Source: Hyphomonadaceae bacterium UBA1849
GTDB taxonomy: Bacteria; Pseudomonadota; Alphaproteobacteria; Caulobacterales; Hyphomonadaceae
Direction: 5' to 3'
DNA length: 64,000 bases
Assembly: GCA_002338565.1 (NCBI GenBank)
Contig: DDIN01000002.1
Span: forward strand, 124,001 to 188,000
Shown: positions 1-8,209 of the stretch, piece after piece
Layout: each line of letters begins with the position of its first letter
Position numbering within the stretch: position 1 is the stretch's first letter
Notes under the pieces: model-generated
Seen by the model: the letters and a program-made list of their open reading frames with translations, nothing else
Databases searched by the model: none
Told to the model about the DNA's origin: nothing
Position numbers and translations under genes: made by a program

Positions 1-102
1 CGTCGCTGGCTGCAGGGTATGCTGGCCCGTCATCCGAGCCTTGAGCGGTTTGCCCCGGACTGGCTATTGCGCCTCATCTTCGGCGAACACAAAGACAGCT
101 AA
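1..102 (+). CDS. C-terminal end of an unidentified protein (partial)
   Basis: An open frame runs from base 1 to a TAA at 100-102 and encodes the last 33 residues of a protein whose start lies outside the window. The tail is rich in Arg, Leu and Trp and ends GEHKDS. I do not recognise the family from so short a piece. It converges on the DUF2164 gene that follows on the other strand, with only nine bases between the two stops. Its coding status is inferred from the uninterrupted frame and codon use like that of the neighbours. Confidence 0.5.
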   Translation, partial: RRWLQGMLARHPSLERFAPDWLLRLIFGEHKDS

Positions 103-111
103 AGCGAGCTG

Positions 112-348
112 TTACTTTTCCAGTTGAAGCAAATCTTCTGACAGGCGCTCGATCTGTTGTGTGAGCGCAGCCTGTGTGTCGTAGATCGCCTGATTATAGA
201 CAGCAGGTCCGATCTCTTTGATGAGATAGTCCAGAAAGAAACCCGCTTCGAAGCTTCCAACGTCTGCATCCAGTTCTTCGGACATGTAAGATTTGATCCC
301 GTCAATCAGGTGATCTCGCTGTGCATCGGAGAGTTTGATCTCAGCCAT
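112..348 (-). CDS. DUF2164 domain-containing protein
   Basis: A 78-residue protein matching the DUF2164 family: an N-terminal helix (KLSDAQRDHLIDGIKSYM), an acidic stretch EELDADVG, then the family core FEAGFFLDYLIKEIGPAVYN. The family is small, cytoplasmic and of unknown function; no catalytic residues stand out. I chose the ATG at 348 rather than the upstream one at 384 because homologues begin a few residues before the KLSD helix and a GGAAA element lies about ten bases ahead of it. It follows the ATP synthase F0 operon on the same strand but behind a terminator, so it is probably transcribed separately. Confidence 0.85.
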   Translation of the reverse strand: MAEIKLSDAQRDHLIDGIKSYMSEELDADVGSFEAGFFLDYLIKEIGPAVYNQAIYDTQAALTQQIERLSEDLLQLEK

Positions 349-408
349 ATCGCAGTTTCCATAGTTGCAGTCTGCACCCAGCATTTATGAGGGGGCGTGG
401 TAGGGCAA

Positions 409-440
409 TAAAAAACGCCGCTTCGATGGAAGCGGCGTTC
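409..440 (-). terminator. Rho-independent terminator of the F0 operon
   Basis: A perfect 11-bp stem, AACGCCGCTTC (414-424) with GAAGCGGCGTT (429-439), and a GATG loop. Read on the minus strand it ends in a run of T residues (415-411). It lies about 30 bases after the stop of atpF and closes the atpI-B-E-b'-b transcript. Confidence 0.85.
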
Positions 441-467
441 TTAAAGTTCTTATCAGTTGAGCAGAGC

Positions 468-1031
468 TTACAGCGCTGACTTAACCTGACCCAGTGCTGC
501 CGTGAAGGTGTCAGCGCCTGATGTCTTGTCCGCATTGGAGCGAACCAGATCAGCGGCAGCACGTGTCGCAGCATCAGCCGCTACGCGCTTAACAGCACGG
601 GTAGCTTCTTCTTCTGCGCGCGCAATGCGTGCTTCAACCTGAGCTTCACGGCGTGCGACCATTTCAGTCAGATCTTTATCAGCTAGCACCAGCATAGCTT
701 TTGCATCTGCTTCAGCCTGACGAACGATAGCATCGGCCTGATCAGCAGCTTCCTGCTGACGACGCTCAGCCTCTTTCAGCATAGCGGACGCTTCTTCACG
801 AAGCTTCTGCGCTGAGTCGAGCTCGCGTTGAATTTCATCAGCTCGCGAATCCAGCGCGCTACCAATCGCTTTGAACGCACCTAAGCGCCAAACGAGAAGC
901 AGGAAGATGATCAGCGTCAGGAAAGCCCAGTGAGTGGTATTCAGATACCACGGATCTGAGGCGGCCGCGAACGCAGACGGTGCAGCAAGAGCAGCGATAA
1001 GACCGGCGGACAGGATGCGTGTCATTTTCAT
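468..1031 (-). CDS. atpF: F0F1 ATP synthase subunit b
   Basis: A 187-residue peripheral-stalk subunit of ATP synthase. It begins with a signal-like stretch (MKMTRILSAGLIAALAAPSA), then a single membrane anchor around residues 33-50 (HWAFLTLIIFLLLVWRLGAF), followed by a long charged Glu/Lys/Arg/Ala-rich coiled coil to the C-terminus that would dimerise with b' and reach the F1 head. Its ATG overlaps the stop of the b' gene (ATGA, 1028-1031), so the two are translationally coupled. In alphaproteobacteria the F0 genes are usually in an operon apart from the F1 genes, as here. The early signal-like segment is common in alphaproteobacterial b subunits; whether it is cleaved is not visible. Confidence 0.95.
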   Translation of the reverse strand: MKMTRILSAGLIAALAAPSAFAAASDPWYLNTTHWAFLTLIIFLLLVWRLGAFKAIGSALDSRADEIQRELDSAQKLREEASAMLKEAERRQQEAADQADAIVRQAEADAKAMLVLADKDLTEMVARREAQVEARIARAEEEATRAVKRVAADAATRAAADLVRSNADKTSGADTFTAALGQVKSAL

Positions 1032-1597
1032 GCTGCAACCTCATCCAGGGACTTCGCTACAGAAGCAGCGATGTCTGCCTCGGAAGCTGTTGTGCCAAGC
1101 TGAGAAAGGATAGCGCCCGTGGTGCGTGCTGCGATAGATGCAACATTGTCCATGGCTTTAGCCTTCATGTCATCAATCCGGGTTTCAGCCTCGGAAAGCT
1201 TTGCATCAAGCTCAGCTGTTTTAGCTGCACTTGCTTCTGCGATTTTAGCGTCGATCTCAGATCGGGCCTTCTCCGCATTCATGCGAGCTTCCGCACGAGC
1301 TGTTGCCAGCTGCTTGTCGGCTTCCATCAGAGCTTCGTCTGCTTCAGACTTCATCCGGGCTGCTTCATCAAGGTCGGACGCAATCTTACCTTTACGTTGC
1401 TCAATCACGCCACCGAGTTTCGGCAGAATAAGGCGCGACAGGAACAGGTAAAGGAGGACAAATGCAATTGCCAACCAGAAGAGCTGTGATGCGAATGTGC
1501 TCGTGTCAAACGGCGGAAACGCAGGACCTGCATGTTCAGCGCCATGCTCGGCAAGGGTTTCAACCGCGTGATCAGCACCGTGGGTATCATTTGCCAT
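1028..1597 (-). CDS. atpF2: F0F1 ATP synthase subunit b'
   Basis: A 189-residue second b-type stalk subunit, typical of alphaproteobacteria and photosynthetic bacteria, where b and b' form a heterodimer. A His/Glu/Ala-rich N-terminal stretch of about 30 residues precedes one membrane helix (residues about 38-60, SQLFWLAIAFVLLYLFLSRL) followed by the signature LPKLGGVIEQRKGKI and a long Ala/Glu/Lys coiled coil. It lies 64 bases after atpE and overlaps atpF by four bases. Apart from the longer N-terminus, length and layout are those of the family. Confidence 0.95.
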   Translation of the reverse strand: MANDTHGADHAVETLAEHGAEHAGPAFPPFDTSTFASQLFWLAIAFVLLYLFLSRLILPKLGGVIEQRKGKIASDLDEAARMKSEADEALMEADKQLATARAEARMNAEKARSEIDAKIAEASAAKTAELDAKLSEAETRIDDMKAKAMDNVASIAARTTGAILSQLGTTASEADIAASVAKSLDEVAA

Positions 1598-1622
1598 GGG
1601 TGTTGACCTTAATCAGTGTTAC

Positions 1623-1645
1623 GCGGGCCCGGAAACTGGGCCCGC
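1623..1645 (-). promoter_or_regulatory. Intergenic hairpin between atpE and the b' gene
   Basis: A perfect 8-bp G+C stem, GCGGGCCC (1623-1630) with GGGCCCGC (1638-1645), and a seven-base loop. No T run follows on the minus strand, so it does not look like a full terminator. It sits in the mRNA just after atpE, whose product is needed in about ten copies per enzyme; a stabilising or partly terminating hairpin there is plausible (inference). Confidence 0.5.
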
Positions 1646-1661
1646 CCAATGTAGCTTAAAG

Positions 1662-1886
1662 TTAAACTACGAACAGAATAAGGATCGCGATCACGAAGCC
1701 AAGGATACCAAGTGCTTCCACAAGCGCGAAGCCGAGGAACAGGTTGGTTTGTTGCTGCGGAGCAGCAGATGGGTTGCGCATAGCAGCGTCGAGGAAGCTA
1801 GCAAAGACGTTACCAACGCCCAGAGCTGCACCAAACATAGCGAGGGTTGCGAGACCCGCACCAACGTACTTCAGACCTTCTTCCAT
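1662..1886 (-). CDS. atpE: F0F1 ATP synthase subunit c
   Basis: A 74-residue proteolipid that forms the proton-translocating ring. Two hydrophobic helices (residues about 8-34 and 48-73) flank the polar loop RNPSAAPQ. The first helix has the GxGxxxA-type packing motif ALGVGNVFAS, and the second carries the proton-binding carboxylate Glu57 in FALVEALGI. Length and both motifs fit the family. It lies between atpB and the b' gene on the minus strand; the longer gaps on both sides (97 and 64 bases) leave room for its own ribosome-binding and mRNA-stability signals. Confidence 0.97.
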   Translation of the reverse strand: MEEGLKYVGAGLATLAMFGAALGVGNVFASFLDAAMRNPSAAPQQQTNLFLGFALVEALGILGFVIAILILFVV

Positions 1887-1983
1887 GGTAATTACTCCCC
1901 TAAATGGAAACTGTGCTCGTAAAAATCTACTCTGCCGATTTGGTCAAGACCAAGTTTCGGACTTTGTGAGTTTGAACGCTCTC

Positions 1984-2748
1984 TTAGTGAGATGGGTGGA
2001 ATGCATCATTCAGGTAGATGCATGTGAGAATGGCGAAAATGTAAGCCTGCAGGAAGGCCACCAGAAACTCCAGCGCGGTGAATGCAAGCGCGAGTGCAAA
2101 TGGGCCGATAGCCAGGACTGACAGGATGCTGGCGGTGCCGAGAAGGGCTGTTGTGAAGCCTACGAAGAGCTTCAGAACGATGTGACCAGCGAGAATGTTA
2201 CCGAACAAACGCAGAGACAGCGTAAGTGGGCGAACGAAGAAGGAGATGATTTCAAGCGGAACAAGAACCACAAGAAGAACTGGAGGAATTCCTGATGGCG
2301 CGAAGAGTTTCAGGAATTTCAGGCCGTGTTTCATGATGCCGAAAATGATGACGGTGAAGAATACCAGCAAGGCAAGAGCCGCTGTTACCACAATCTGAGC
2401 CGTCGGCGTGATGAAATACGGGATCATTCCCAGCATGTTCGCGCCGAAAATGAGAAGGAAGAGCGTGAAAACGAATGGGAAGAAGCGGAAACCTTCTTCG
2501 CCAATTGTGTCACGGATCATGTTTGCGATGAATTCGTAGCCAATTTCACCAATCGACTGGATGCGGGATGGCACCACCTGTGGGCGTGCAATTGCCAGCA
2601 CGAGGAAAAACACAACCAGGCCAACAGCGAGCAGCATAGCAAGGCTTGCTGTGGTGAAAGAAATGTCGTGACCAGCCAGTGACGGAAGTGAAATCAGTTT
2701 CTGAATCTGAAACTGATGCATTGGGTCGAGTTCCATACGAAACATCAT
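1984..2748 (-). CDS. atpB: F0F1 ATP synthase subunit a
   Basis: A 254-residue integral membrane subunit that forms the proton half-channels against the c ring. Several hydrophobic helices are visible, and the essential arginine lies in the conserved helix LTLSLRLFGNILAGHIVL. The C-terminal helix LVAFLQAYIFAILTCIYLNDA is typical. The ATG at 2748 overlaps the atpI stop (ATGA), indicating coupling; a second ATG five codons in (MELDPMHQF) is an alternative start. Confidence 0.97.
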   Translation of the reverse strand: MMFRMELDPMHQFQIQKLISLPSLAGHDISFTTASLAMLLAVGLVVFFLVLAIARPQVVPSRIQSIGEIGYEFIANMIRDTIGEEGFRFFPFVFTLFLLIFGANMLGMIPYFITPTAQIVVTAALALLVFFTVIIFGIMKHGLKFLKLFAPSGIPPVLLVVLVPLEIISFFVRPLTLSLRLFGNILAGHIVLKLFVGFTTALLGTASILSVLAIGPFALALAFTALEFLVAFLQAYIFAILTCIYLNDAFHPSH

Positions 2749-3110
2749 GCCTGTTCGTGCCCCTTATTTGCTTCGTCAGTCTTTGCTGGCGACGCATCAA
2801 TCTTCGTTTCCGCGTTGCGCTTAGCCTGCTGTTCGGCAGTACGCAACATCATTCTGAAGCCAGCGGCAATTCCAAGCGACATAAGAACGATCAACCCCCA
2901 GGGTTTTGTTCCTGCGACCTGGTCAAGCGCGAGACCAAAAAGTAATCCGACCAAAACTCCCCCGAAAAGATCGAGGACCATTTTCATACCGAGACCGTAG
3001 CCTGCGCCGGAAGATGTACCGGGTTTGCGTTCCGTCTTCGCCCTGTGTCTGTCCTGCGCTGCAGCGATGCGCGCAGCCAGATCGTCTTGTTCTGGCGAAT
3101 TAGGAGGCAT
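2745..3110 (-). CDS. atpI: AtpI/AtpZ-type ATP synthase assembly protein
   Basis: A 121-residue membrane protein opening the F0 operon. After a polar N-terminus it has the pair of helices characteristic of AtpZ/AtpI proteins: MVLDLFGGVLVGLLFGLALD and WGLIVLMSLGIAAGFRMML, followed by a charged tail. These proteins help assemble the c ring and are usually encoded first in the operon, as here. The stop overlaps the start of atpB by four bases. The operon promoter should lie in the 130 bases between this gene and the end of smc, which are A+T-rich, but no clear -35/-10 pair can be named. Confidence 0.92.
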   Translation of the reverse strand: MPPNSPEQDDLAARIAAAQDRHRAKTERKPGTSSGAGYGLGMKMVLDLFGGVLVGLLFGLALDQVAGTKPWGLIVLMSLGIAAGFRMMLRTAEQQAKRNAETKIDASPAKTDEANKGHEQA

Positions 3111-3240
3111 GAGCCCACCGTGAATGAAAAATTAAGCTGTGACCGAAGTCGCGCGGAAACTAGCCATGTGCAGTTGCGAAGTCAAGCAAGCTGAGAAAGT
3201 GTAGTGCGCTGTAAATATTCCGAAAAAATATTATCTCTGA

Positions 3241-6200
3241 CTATTCAGCTGCGACTAATTGTTCCGCAGTGCCCAAATCCACTGAAACGATGCGCGAAAC
3301 ACCTTGTTCCTGCATGGTAACGCCGAACAGGCGGTCCATACGGGACATGGTGACTGGATTGTGCGTGATTGTAACGAATCGCGTCTGTGTCCGGCTCTTC
3401 ATTTCTTCGAGCAGACGGCAGAAACGGTCGACGTTTACATCATCTAGTGGAGCGTCGACCTCGTCGAGGACACATATCGGTGCCGGGTTCGAGAGGAAGA
3501 CCGCGAAAATAAGCGCGGTTGCCGTTAGTGCCTGCTCGCCACCGGACATCAGATTGAGAGATGTGACCTTTTTTCCTGGCGGCTGGGCGTAAATCTCAAG
3601 GCCGGACTGGAGCGGGTCGTCTGCTTCAACAAGTTTGAGTTCGGCCTGACCGCCATTGAAGAGCGCGGTGAACAGGCTCTGGAAGTGCTCGTTGACCGTT
3701 TCAAACGCTGCGAGCAGGCGGCCGCGGCCTTCTTCATTCAGCGCATGAACGCCTTCGCGGAGTTTCGCGATGGCGGCGGTAAGGTCGGCTTTTTCCTCAT
3801 GCTGCGCGCCAAGGCGCTCAGCAAGTTCGTCTGCGTCTTTCTCGGCATCCTGATTCACGCTGCCAAGCGCAGCGAGTTCATGCTTCAGGCGAGCAAGTTC
3901 GTTGTCGAGCTCTTTCGATTCGCGCTCCATCCACTCTTCTTCGAGTGATGATTCGGCAAGCTGGATCAGGCCGTGCGGCTGGCGGTTGAATTGAGAGCTC
4001 GCGAGTTCGACCGCATCGTTCAGGCGTTCTTTCGCTGTTTCAAGATGTGCTTGCGCCATGACTGTCGCTTCACGCGCCTGAGTCGCGGCTTCTTTGGCGC
4101 GGCGTGCCTCGGCTTCTGTTTCGCGCGAGCCTTTTTCGGCTTCGGCGTGCAGGTCTGCAGCTTCCTGACGTTTTACTTCCAGGGCCTGAAGTTCTGCAGC
4201 CAGCGTTTCAATGGCTTCGTCAACGCGTTTCGGGCCGGCTTCGACCGTTTCCAGCGCCGTGCGGGTCTGTGTGCGTGCTGCTGTGAGTTCCGAGATTCGA
4301 GTCTGTGCGCTGTTGAGGCGTTTGGTCCATTCCTGAACTTCACGTTCCAGACCGCGCTTGCGTCCTTCCAGACGTTCACGATTGCGCTGCAAATCGGAAA
4401 GGGCGTTGCGAGCCGCCTGTTCGTCCTGACGGAGTTCATGAATGCGGCGGCGGACTTCACCAAGCTCCGCTTCAGCCTTGGCTTCGTCGCCTGAGGCGGA
4501 AACATCTTGTAGAGCGTCGACTGCTGCTTGCGCATCATCACGTTGCTGGCGCGCTTCGGAGACGGTGGACTGGAGATTATCGCGCTTCAGGCTGGCGCGT
4601 TCCAATTCCTGCTCGGCGCGGAAAACGGACGCACTCGCTTCGTTTCGTGCTTTCTGCAGTGAAGGGGCGTGGGCGCGGAGGTCTCGAAGTTCGGACTCGG
4701 CTTCGCGGCGGCGCGTTTCGATATTGGCTTGTGCCGCCTGTGCCGAAGCCAGATTAGATTCCAGTTGCGGAAGCTCGGCCTGACAGGCTTCAAGACGGTT
4801 TTTCTGTTCGAGCTGTTCAGCCTGAGACAGCGGCGCATCACTACGGCGGATATAGCCATCCCAGCGCCAGAGGCCGCCTGTCCTGGAGACAATTCGCTGG
4901 CCGACCTGTAGCTGACCGCGCAGCGTGTTTGCCTCTGCGTCGGTTTCGACTACACCGCATTGCGCCAGACGGCGGTCCAGTTCGGGCGGCGCTGAGCAAA
5001 CGGAGTTGAGCGGCGTTACACCAGCCGGAAGTGACGGGTCGGATCCTCTGTCCGCACCGGCCCAGTAAGACGGCGCATTCGGATCAGTCGGCGCATTTAG
5101 GTCATCGCCAAGCGCAGCGGCAAGTGCGCGCTCATAGCCAGCCTGCGGGCTGAGCGAATCCATAATTGGCGGCGCAGACGAGCTTTCAGCTTTGCGGAGC
5201 AGGCGTTCAAGGCCAGCAATCTCGGCTTTGACACTACGCAGTGCGGTATCGGCCTCTTTAACGGGTTCGCCCACAGTCTCTTCCTCGCGGCGAAGGGCGA
5301 GCGAGCGTTGTTCGGCTTCAGAGATAGACGCGGCCATATCTTCGAGCGCAGATTCGGCGTCTGCCAGTTCGGTGCGGGCTGTTTCGAGAGCTGTTTCCAG
5401 CGCAGACACATCCGGCAGGCGGGAGAGCTCTGCTTCCAGCTGGCTCAGGCGAGTGTTAGTCTGGTTCAGACGATTGCTAAGATCGCGGCGATTGCGTTCA
5501 GCTGCTTCACGCTCGGCGCGGAGGCGGGCGAGGGTCTCAGTCGCGGTCTGTCCGGCGAGTTCAGCTTCATTGAGGTCTTTCTGCACCATTTGCAGACGGC
5601 CCTGAGCTTCCATCTGATCGCGTTCGAATACAGCTGGGTCCATGCTCGGAAGAGAAGCAAGCTGTCGTTTGGCATCTTCAATGCGAGATTCAGCGTCTTC
5701 AGCTTGCCCCTGTTCACGCTCGATATCGGTCACGATGCGTTTCAGATCAGAGGCGTGGCGTTCCAGCGCCGTCTCGATGGCGCGTTTTTCGGCCTGAAGC
5801 TCGGTCATGCGAACTTTTGCCTGACCAACGCGGCCGGACGCTTCGGTTTCTGCCAGGCGAAGTGGTTCAATTTTCTCGCGGGCCTGAAGCGCGGTGCGCT
5901 CTGCCATGGCGTCTTCAAGCGTTAGCTTCTCAACGCTTTCGCGTGCATCACGCAGTGCCTGTTGATGCGTATTCACCGCCTCCTGCGCCAGCGACCAGCG
6001 GCGATGGCATAGCAGGGCTTCAAGACCGGTGATAACGGCGGACAGGTCTTTATGCTTACGCGCTTTACGAGCCTGTCGTTTCAGGCTTTCAAGCTGGCGT
6101 TCCACTTCCGACGAGAGATCATCAAGGCGTTCAAGATTGCTCTCTGCACCGCGCAGCTTCAGTTCGGCTTCGTGGCGGCGTGTGTTCAGGCCTGCAATGC

Positions 6201-6705
6201 CAGCAGCTTCTTCGAGGAGACGGCGACGGTTTTGTGGCTTCGATCCAATAAGCTCGCTGATTTGTCCCTGACGAACCAGCGCGGGAGAGTTTGCACCTGT
6301 CGAGGCATCCGCGAAGATGAGCTGGATGTCCTTACCGCGAACAGTTCGCCCATTCACTTTATAGGTGGAGCCGATGCCGCGGCGCAGACGACGCAGAATT
6401 TCCAGCTTGTCATTATCGTTGAATTCCGGCGGCGCACGGCGATCTGTGTTGTCGATCACCAGCGTCACTTCAGCCATTTCGCGGGCAGGGCGCTTGGCCG
6501 TACCGGAGAAGATGAGGTCGTCCATCTCGCCGCCACGCATAGCGCGCGCAGAGCTGGCACCCATCACCCATCTCAGAGATTCCAGAAGGTTCGACTTGCC
6601 GCAGCCATTCGGCCCGACAATACCCGTCAGCCCCGGCTCAACATAGAAGTTGACCGGATCAACAAAGGATTTGAACCCTGCAATTCTGATCTCGGTGATC
6701 TGCAA
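3241..6705 (-). CDS. smc: Chromosome segregation protein SMC
   Basis: A 1154-residue SMC ATPase, the usual length. The N-terminal head has the Walker A motif GPNGCGKSN at residues 31-39 and a Q-loop-type VRQGQISELI; two long Glu/Arg/Ala coiled coils (roughly 170-480 and 640-950) flank a globular hinge; the C-terminal head holds the ABC signature LMSGGEQALTATALIFA and Walker B with D-loop PICVLDEVDAPLDDVNVDRF. It folds back into a rod and, as part of condensin with ScpA and ScpB, compacts and separates the new chromosomes. ScpA/ScpB genes are not in the window. It lies downstream of the dsbA-like cluster on the same strand with a gap of 136 bases. Confidence 0.98.
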   Translation of the reverse strand: MQITEIRIAGFKSFVDPVNFYVEPGLTGIVGPNGCGKSNLLESLRWVMGASSARAMRGGEMDDLIFSGTAKRPAREMAEVTLVIDNTDRRAPPEFNDNDKLEILRRLRRGIGSTYKVNGRTVRGKDIQLIFADASTGANSPALVRQGQISELIGSKPQNRRRLLEEAAGIAGLNTRRHEAELKLRGAESNLERLDDLSSEVERQLESLKRQARKARKHKDLSAVITGLEALLCHRRWSLAQEAVNTHQQALRDARESVEKLTLEDAMAERTALQAREKIEPLRLAETEASGRVGQAKVRMTELQAEKRAIETALERHASDLKRIVTDIEREQGQAEDAESRIEDAKRQLASLPSMDPAVFERDQMEAQGRLQMVQKDLNEAELAGQTATETLARLRAEREAAERNRRDLSNRLNQTNTRLSQLEAELSRLPDVSALETALETARTELADAESALEDMAASISEAEQRSLALRREEETVGEPVKEADTALRSVKAEIAGLERLLRKAESSSAPPIMDSLSPQAGYERALAAALGDDLNAPTDPNAPSYWAGADRGSDPSLPAGVTPLNSVCSAPPELDRRLAQCGVVETDAEANTLRGQLQVGQRIVSRTGGLWRWDGYIRRSDAPLSQAEQLEQKNRLEACQAELPQLESNLASAQAAQANIETRRREAESELRDLRAHAPSLQKARNEASASVFRAEQELERASLKRDNLQSTVSEARQQRDDAQAAVDALQDVSASGDEAKAEAELGEVRRRIHELRQDEQAARNALSDLQRNRERLEGRKRGLEREVQEWTKRLNSAQTRISELTAARTQTRTALETVEAGPKRVDEAIETLAAELQALEVKRQEAADLHAEAEKGSRETEAEARRAKEAATQAREATVMAQAHLETAKERLNDAVELASSQFNRQPHGLIQLAESSLEEEWMERESKELDNELARLKHELAALGSVNQDAEKDADELAERLGAQHEEKADLTAAIAKLREGVHALNEEGRGRLLAAFETVNEHFQSLFTALFNGGQAELKLVEADDPLQSGLEIYAQPPGKKVTSLNLMSGGEQALTATALIFAVFLSNPAPICVLDEVDAPLDDVNVDRFCRLLEEMKSRTQTRFVTITHNPVTMSRMDRLFGVTMQEQGVSRIVSVDLGTAEQLVAAE

Positions 6706-6841
6706 TCAGGACCTCAATTCCGGAGAACGCACGTCTCCATAGCTTACGACTCTGCAGCATCGCTAGATTCGCAAGACGTTACGATACCAGAACGAATTCG
6801 TGTCAGAAAGTCTGTGCAAAACTCGAAAAGAGGCCGGAAAG

Positions 6842-7495
6842 CTAGTCGAGCGCTGCCAGAGCAGCATCGATAACGGCATTCATGCCGTCTGGTGTGCGTG
6901 CTTCATTGCCGAGCTGAGCGCCATTGAGGAAAAGCGTTGGCGTGTGAGTGACGCCCAGCTCTTCGCCGCCACGCACCGTTTCCATCATGGAAGAAAACAG
7001 TTCGCGGTCGCGCTTGCACTCTCGAAAACCGGCATTATTGATGCCGTATTCGGACGCGATATCACGCAACATGTCGCCAGCAGAGCCGGACCGGATCGCG
7101 TTGAAGAAATCCTGCTGGTTGTCGTAAAACTCGTCCAGCACATCATAATAATCGTCCGCACCGGCGCAGCGCGCGACAGCAAAGCCAGCGGTCGCAATTT
7201 CTGCAGGTGCGGTCGGGAACTCGCGGAAGATGAAGTTGATATCGCCTGCGTCTACGCGTTCCTTGATGACGGGCATGACGGTGGCGTGGAACTGGCCACA
7301 TGCGCCACATGTGATGGATGCGTACTCGACCAGTGTAAGAGGCGCATCAGGATCGCCCATGATCACATCGCCAATGGCGATCTCGTCGAGGGTTGCCGGG
7401 CCGTCATCCCGCGCGCTGGTTCCACCGCTGCCATTTCCGCAAGACGCCAGTGTCAGTGCGGCGACAGAGGTGATGAAAGCACGCAGCATGGTCAT
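6842..7495 (-). CDS. DsbA-family thioredoxin lipoprotein (copy 1)
   Basis: A 217-residue exported thiol-disulfide oxidoreductase-like protein. A short lipoprotein signal ends in the lipobox LASC with Cys19. The DsbA-like thioredoxin fold begins near IGDVIMGDPDAPLTLVEYAS; the active site is C63-G-A-C66, and the cis-proline loop is HTPTLFLNG near the C-terminus, with an inserted helical domain between. Such proteins act in the periplasm, either oxidising or isomerising disulfides. It is the last of three tandem paralogues on the minus strand (gap to copy 2: 23 bases) and differs from them in the dipeptide between the active-site cysteines, which tunes redox potential. Confidence 0.92.
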   Translation of the reverse strand: MTMLRAFITSVAALTLASCGNGSGGTSARDDGPATLDEIAIGDVIMGDPDAPLTLVEYASITCGACGQFHATVMPVIKERVDAGDINFIFREFPTAPAEIATAGFAVARCAGADDYYDVLDEFYDNQQDFFNAIRSGSAGDMLRDIASEYGINNAGFRECKRDRELFSSMMETVRGGEELGVTHTPTLFLNGAQLGNEARTPDGMNAVIDAALAALD

Positions 7496-7518
7496 ATCAG
7501 TTTGTCCGTTCGAAAAGA

Positions 7519-8172
7519 TTATTCAGCGGCGAGGGCTGCGTCGATCAGCGCGGCCATGCCTGCGCCAGTCTGGGCGTCATTGCCGAGCAGTTCGCCGTTC
7601 ATGAAGATGGTTGGCGTACCGACCACACCAGCTTCCTGACCGGCCTCAATCGTTGCAACCATCGAGTTGAACAGCTCTTCATCCGCAAGACACGCGCGGA
7701 ATTCAGGTTCCGAAAGGCCGGCTCCCGCAGCAACGTTCGTAAGCCATTCGCCCACCGTGCCACCACGTGCAGCAACCATCATCTCGTCCTGCCCAGTGAA
7801 GATCGTATCCAGAGTCGGATAATATCCGTCTTCACCCGCGCAGCGAGCGATTGCAAAACCAGCCATTGCGATTTGAACCGGCGCTGTCGGGAATTCGCGG
7901 AAGATGAACTTCACCTCTCCCAGCTCAATGCGCTCTTCGATGACCGGCATGACCGATTCATGGAAGTGCGCGCAGTGAGGGCAGGTCAGGGACGCATATT
8001 CAACGATCGTGATCGGTGCATCTGCATCGCCGAGCACAACGTCACCCAGAACAATGGTGTCGAGCACGACTGCGGGCGCCTCTGCTTCACCTTCCTGCGC
8101 GAGAGCAGCAGTAGGTGTTGCGGTCAGTGCGATTGCAGTGAGTGCAGCGGTCAGCCAGTTCGGGGATTTCAT
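7519..8172 (-). CDS. DsbA-family thioredoxin, periplasmic (copy 2)
   Basis: A 217-residue paralogue of its two neighbours. It has a normal cleavable signal peptide ending ALAQE near residue 26, not a lipobox. The active site is C64-P-H-C67, the same CPHC as classical DsbA oxidases, after the motif VLGDVVLGDADAPITIVEYA; the cis-proline loop is VGTPTIFMNG. The start at 8172 gives a proper signal peptide; the longer frame up to 8232 adds unlikely residues and would overlap copy 3. The CPHC motif suggests this copy is the strong oxidase of the set, while the lipoproteins may act elsewhere or in reverse (inference). Confidence 0.93.
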   Translation of the reverse strand: MKSPNWLTAALTAIALTATPTAALAQEGEAEAPAVVLDTIVLGDVVLGDADAPITIVEYASLTCPHCAHFHESVMPVIEERIELGEVKFIFREFPTAPVQIAMAGFAIARCAGEDGYYPTLDTIFTGQDEMMVAARGGTVGEWLTNVAAGAGLSEPEFRACLADEELFNSMVATIEAGQEAGVVGTPTIFMNGELLGNDAQTGAGMAALIDAALAAE

Positions 8173-8209
8173 ATATGTCTCCAGTCGGTTGCGGAAGGTC
8201 TGGCGAGGG

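Noticed and set aside
6052..6873. Long plus-strand frame of 273 codons opposite smc
   Set aside because: It lies antisense to the ATPase head of SMC, has no ribosome-binding site and its sequence is the mirror of conserved codons; a codon-bias shadow.
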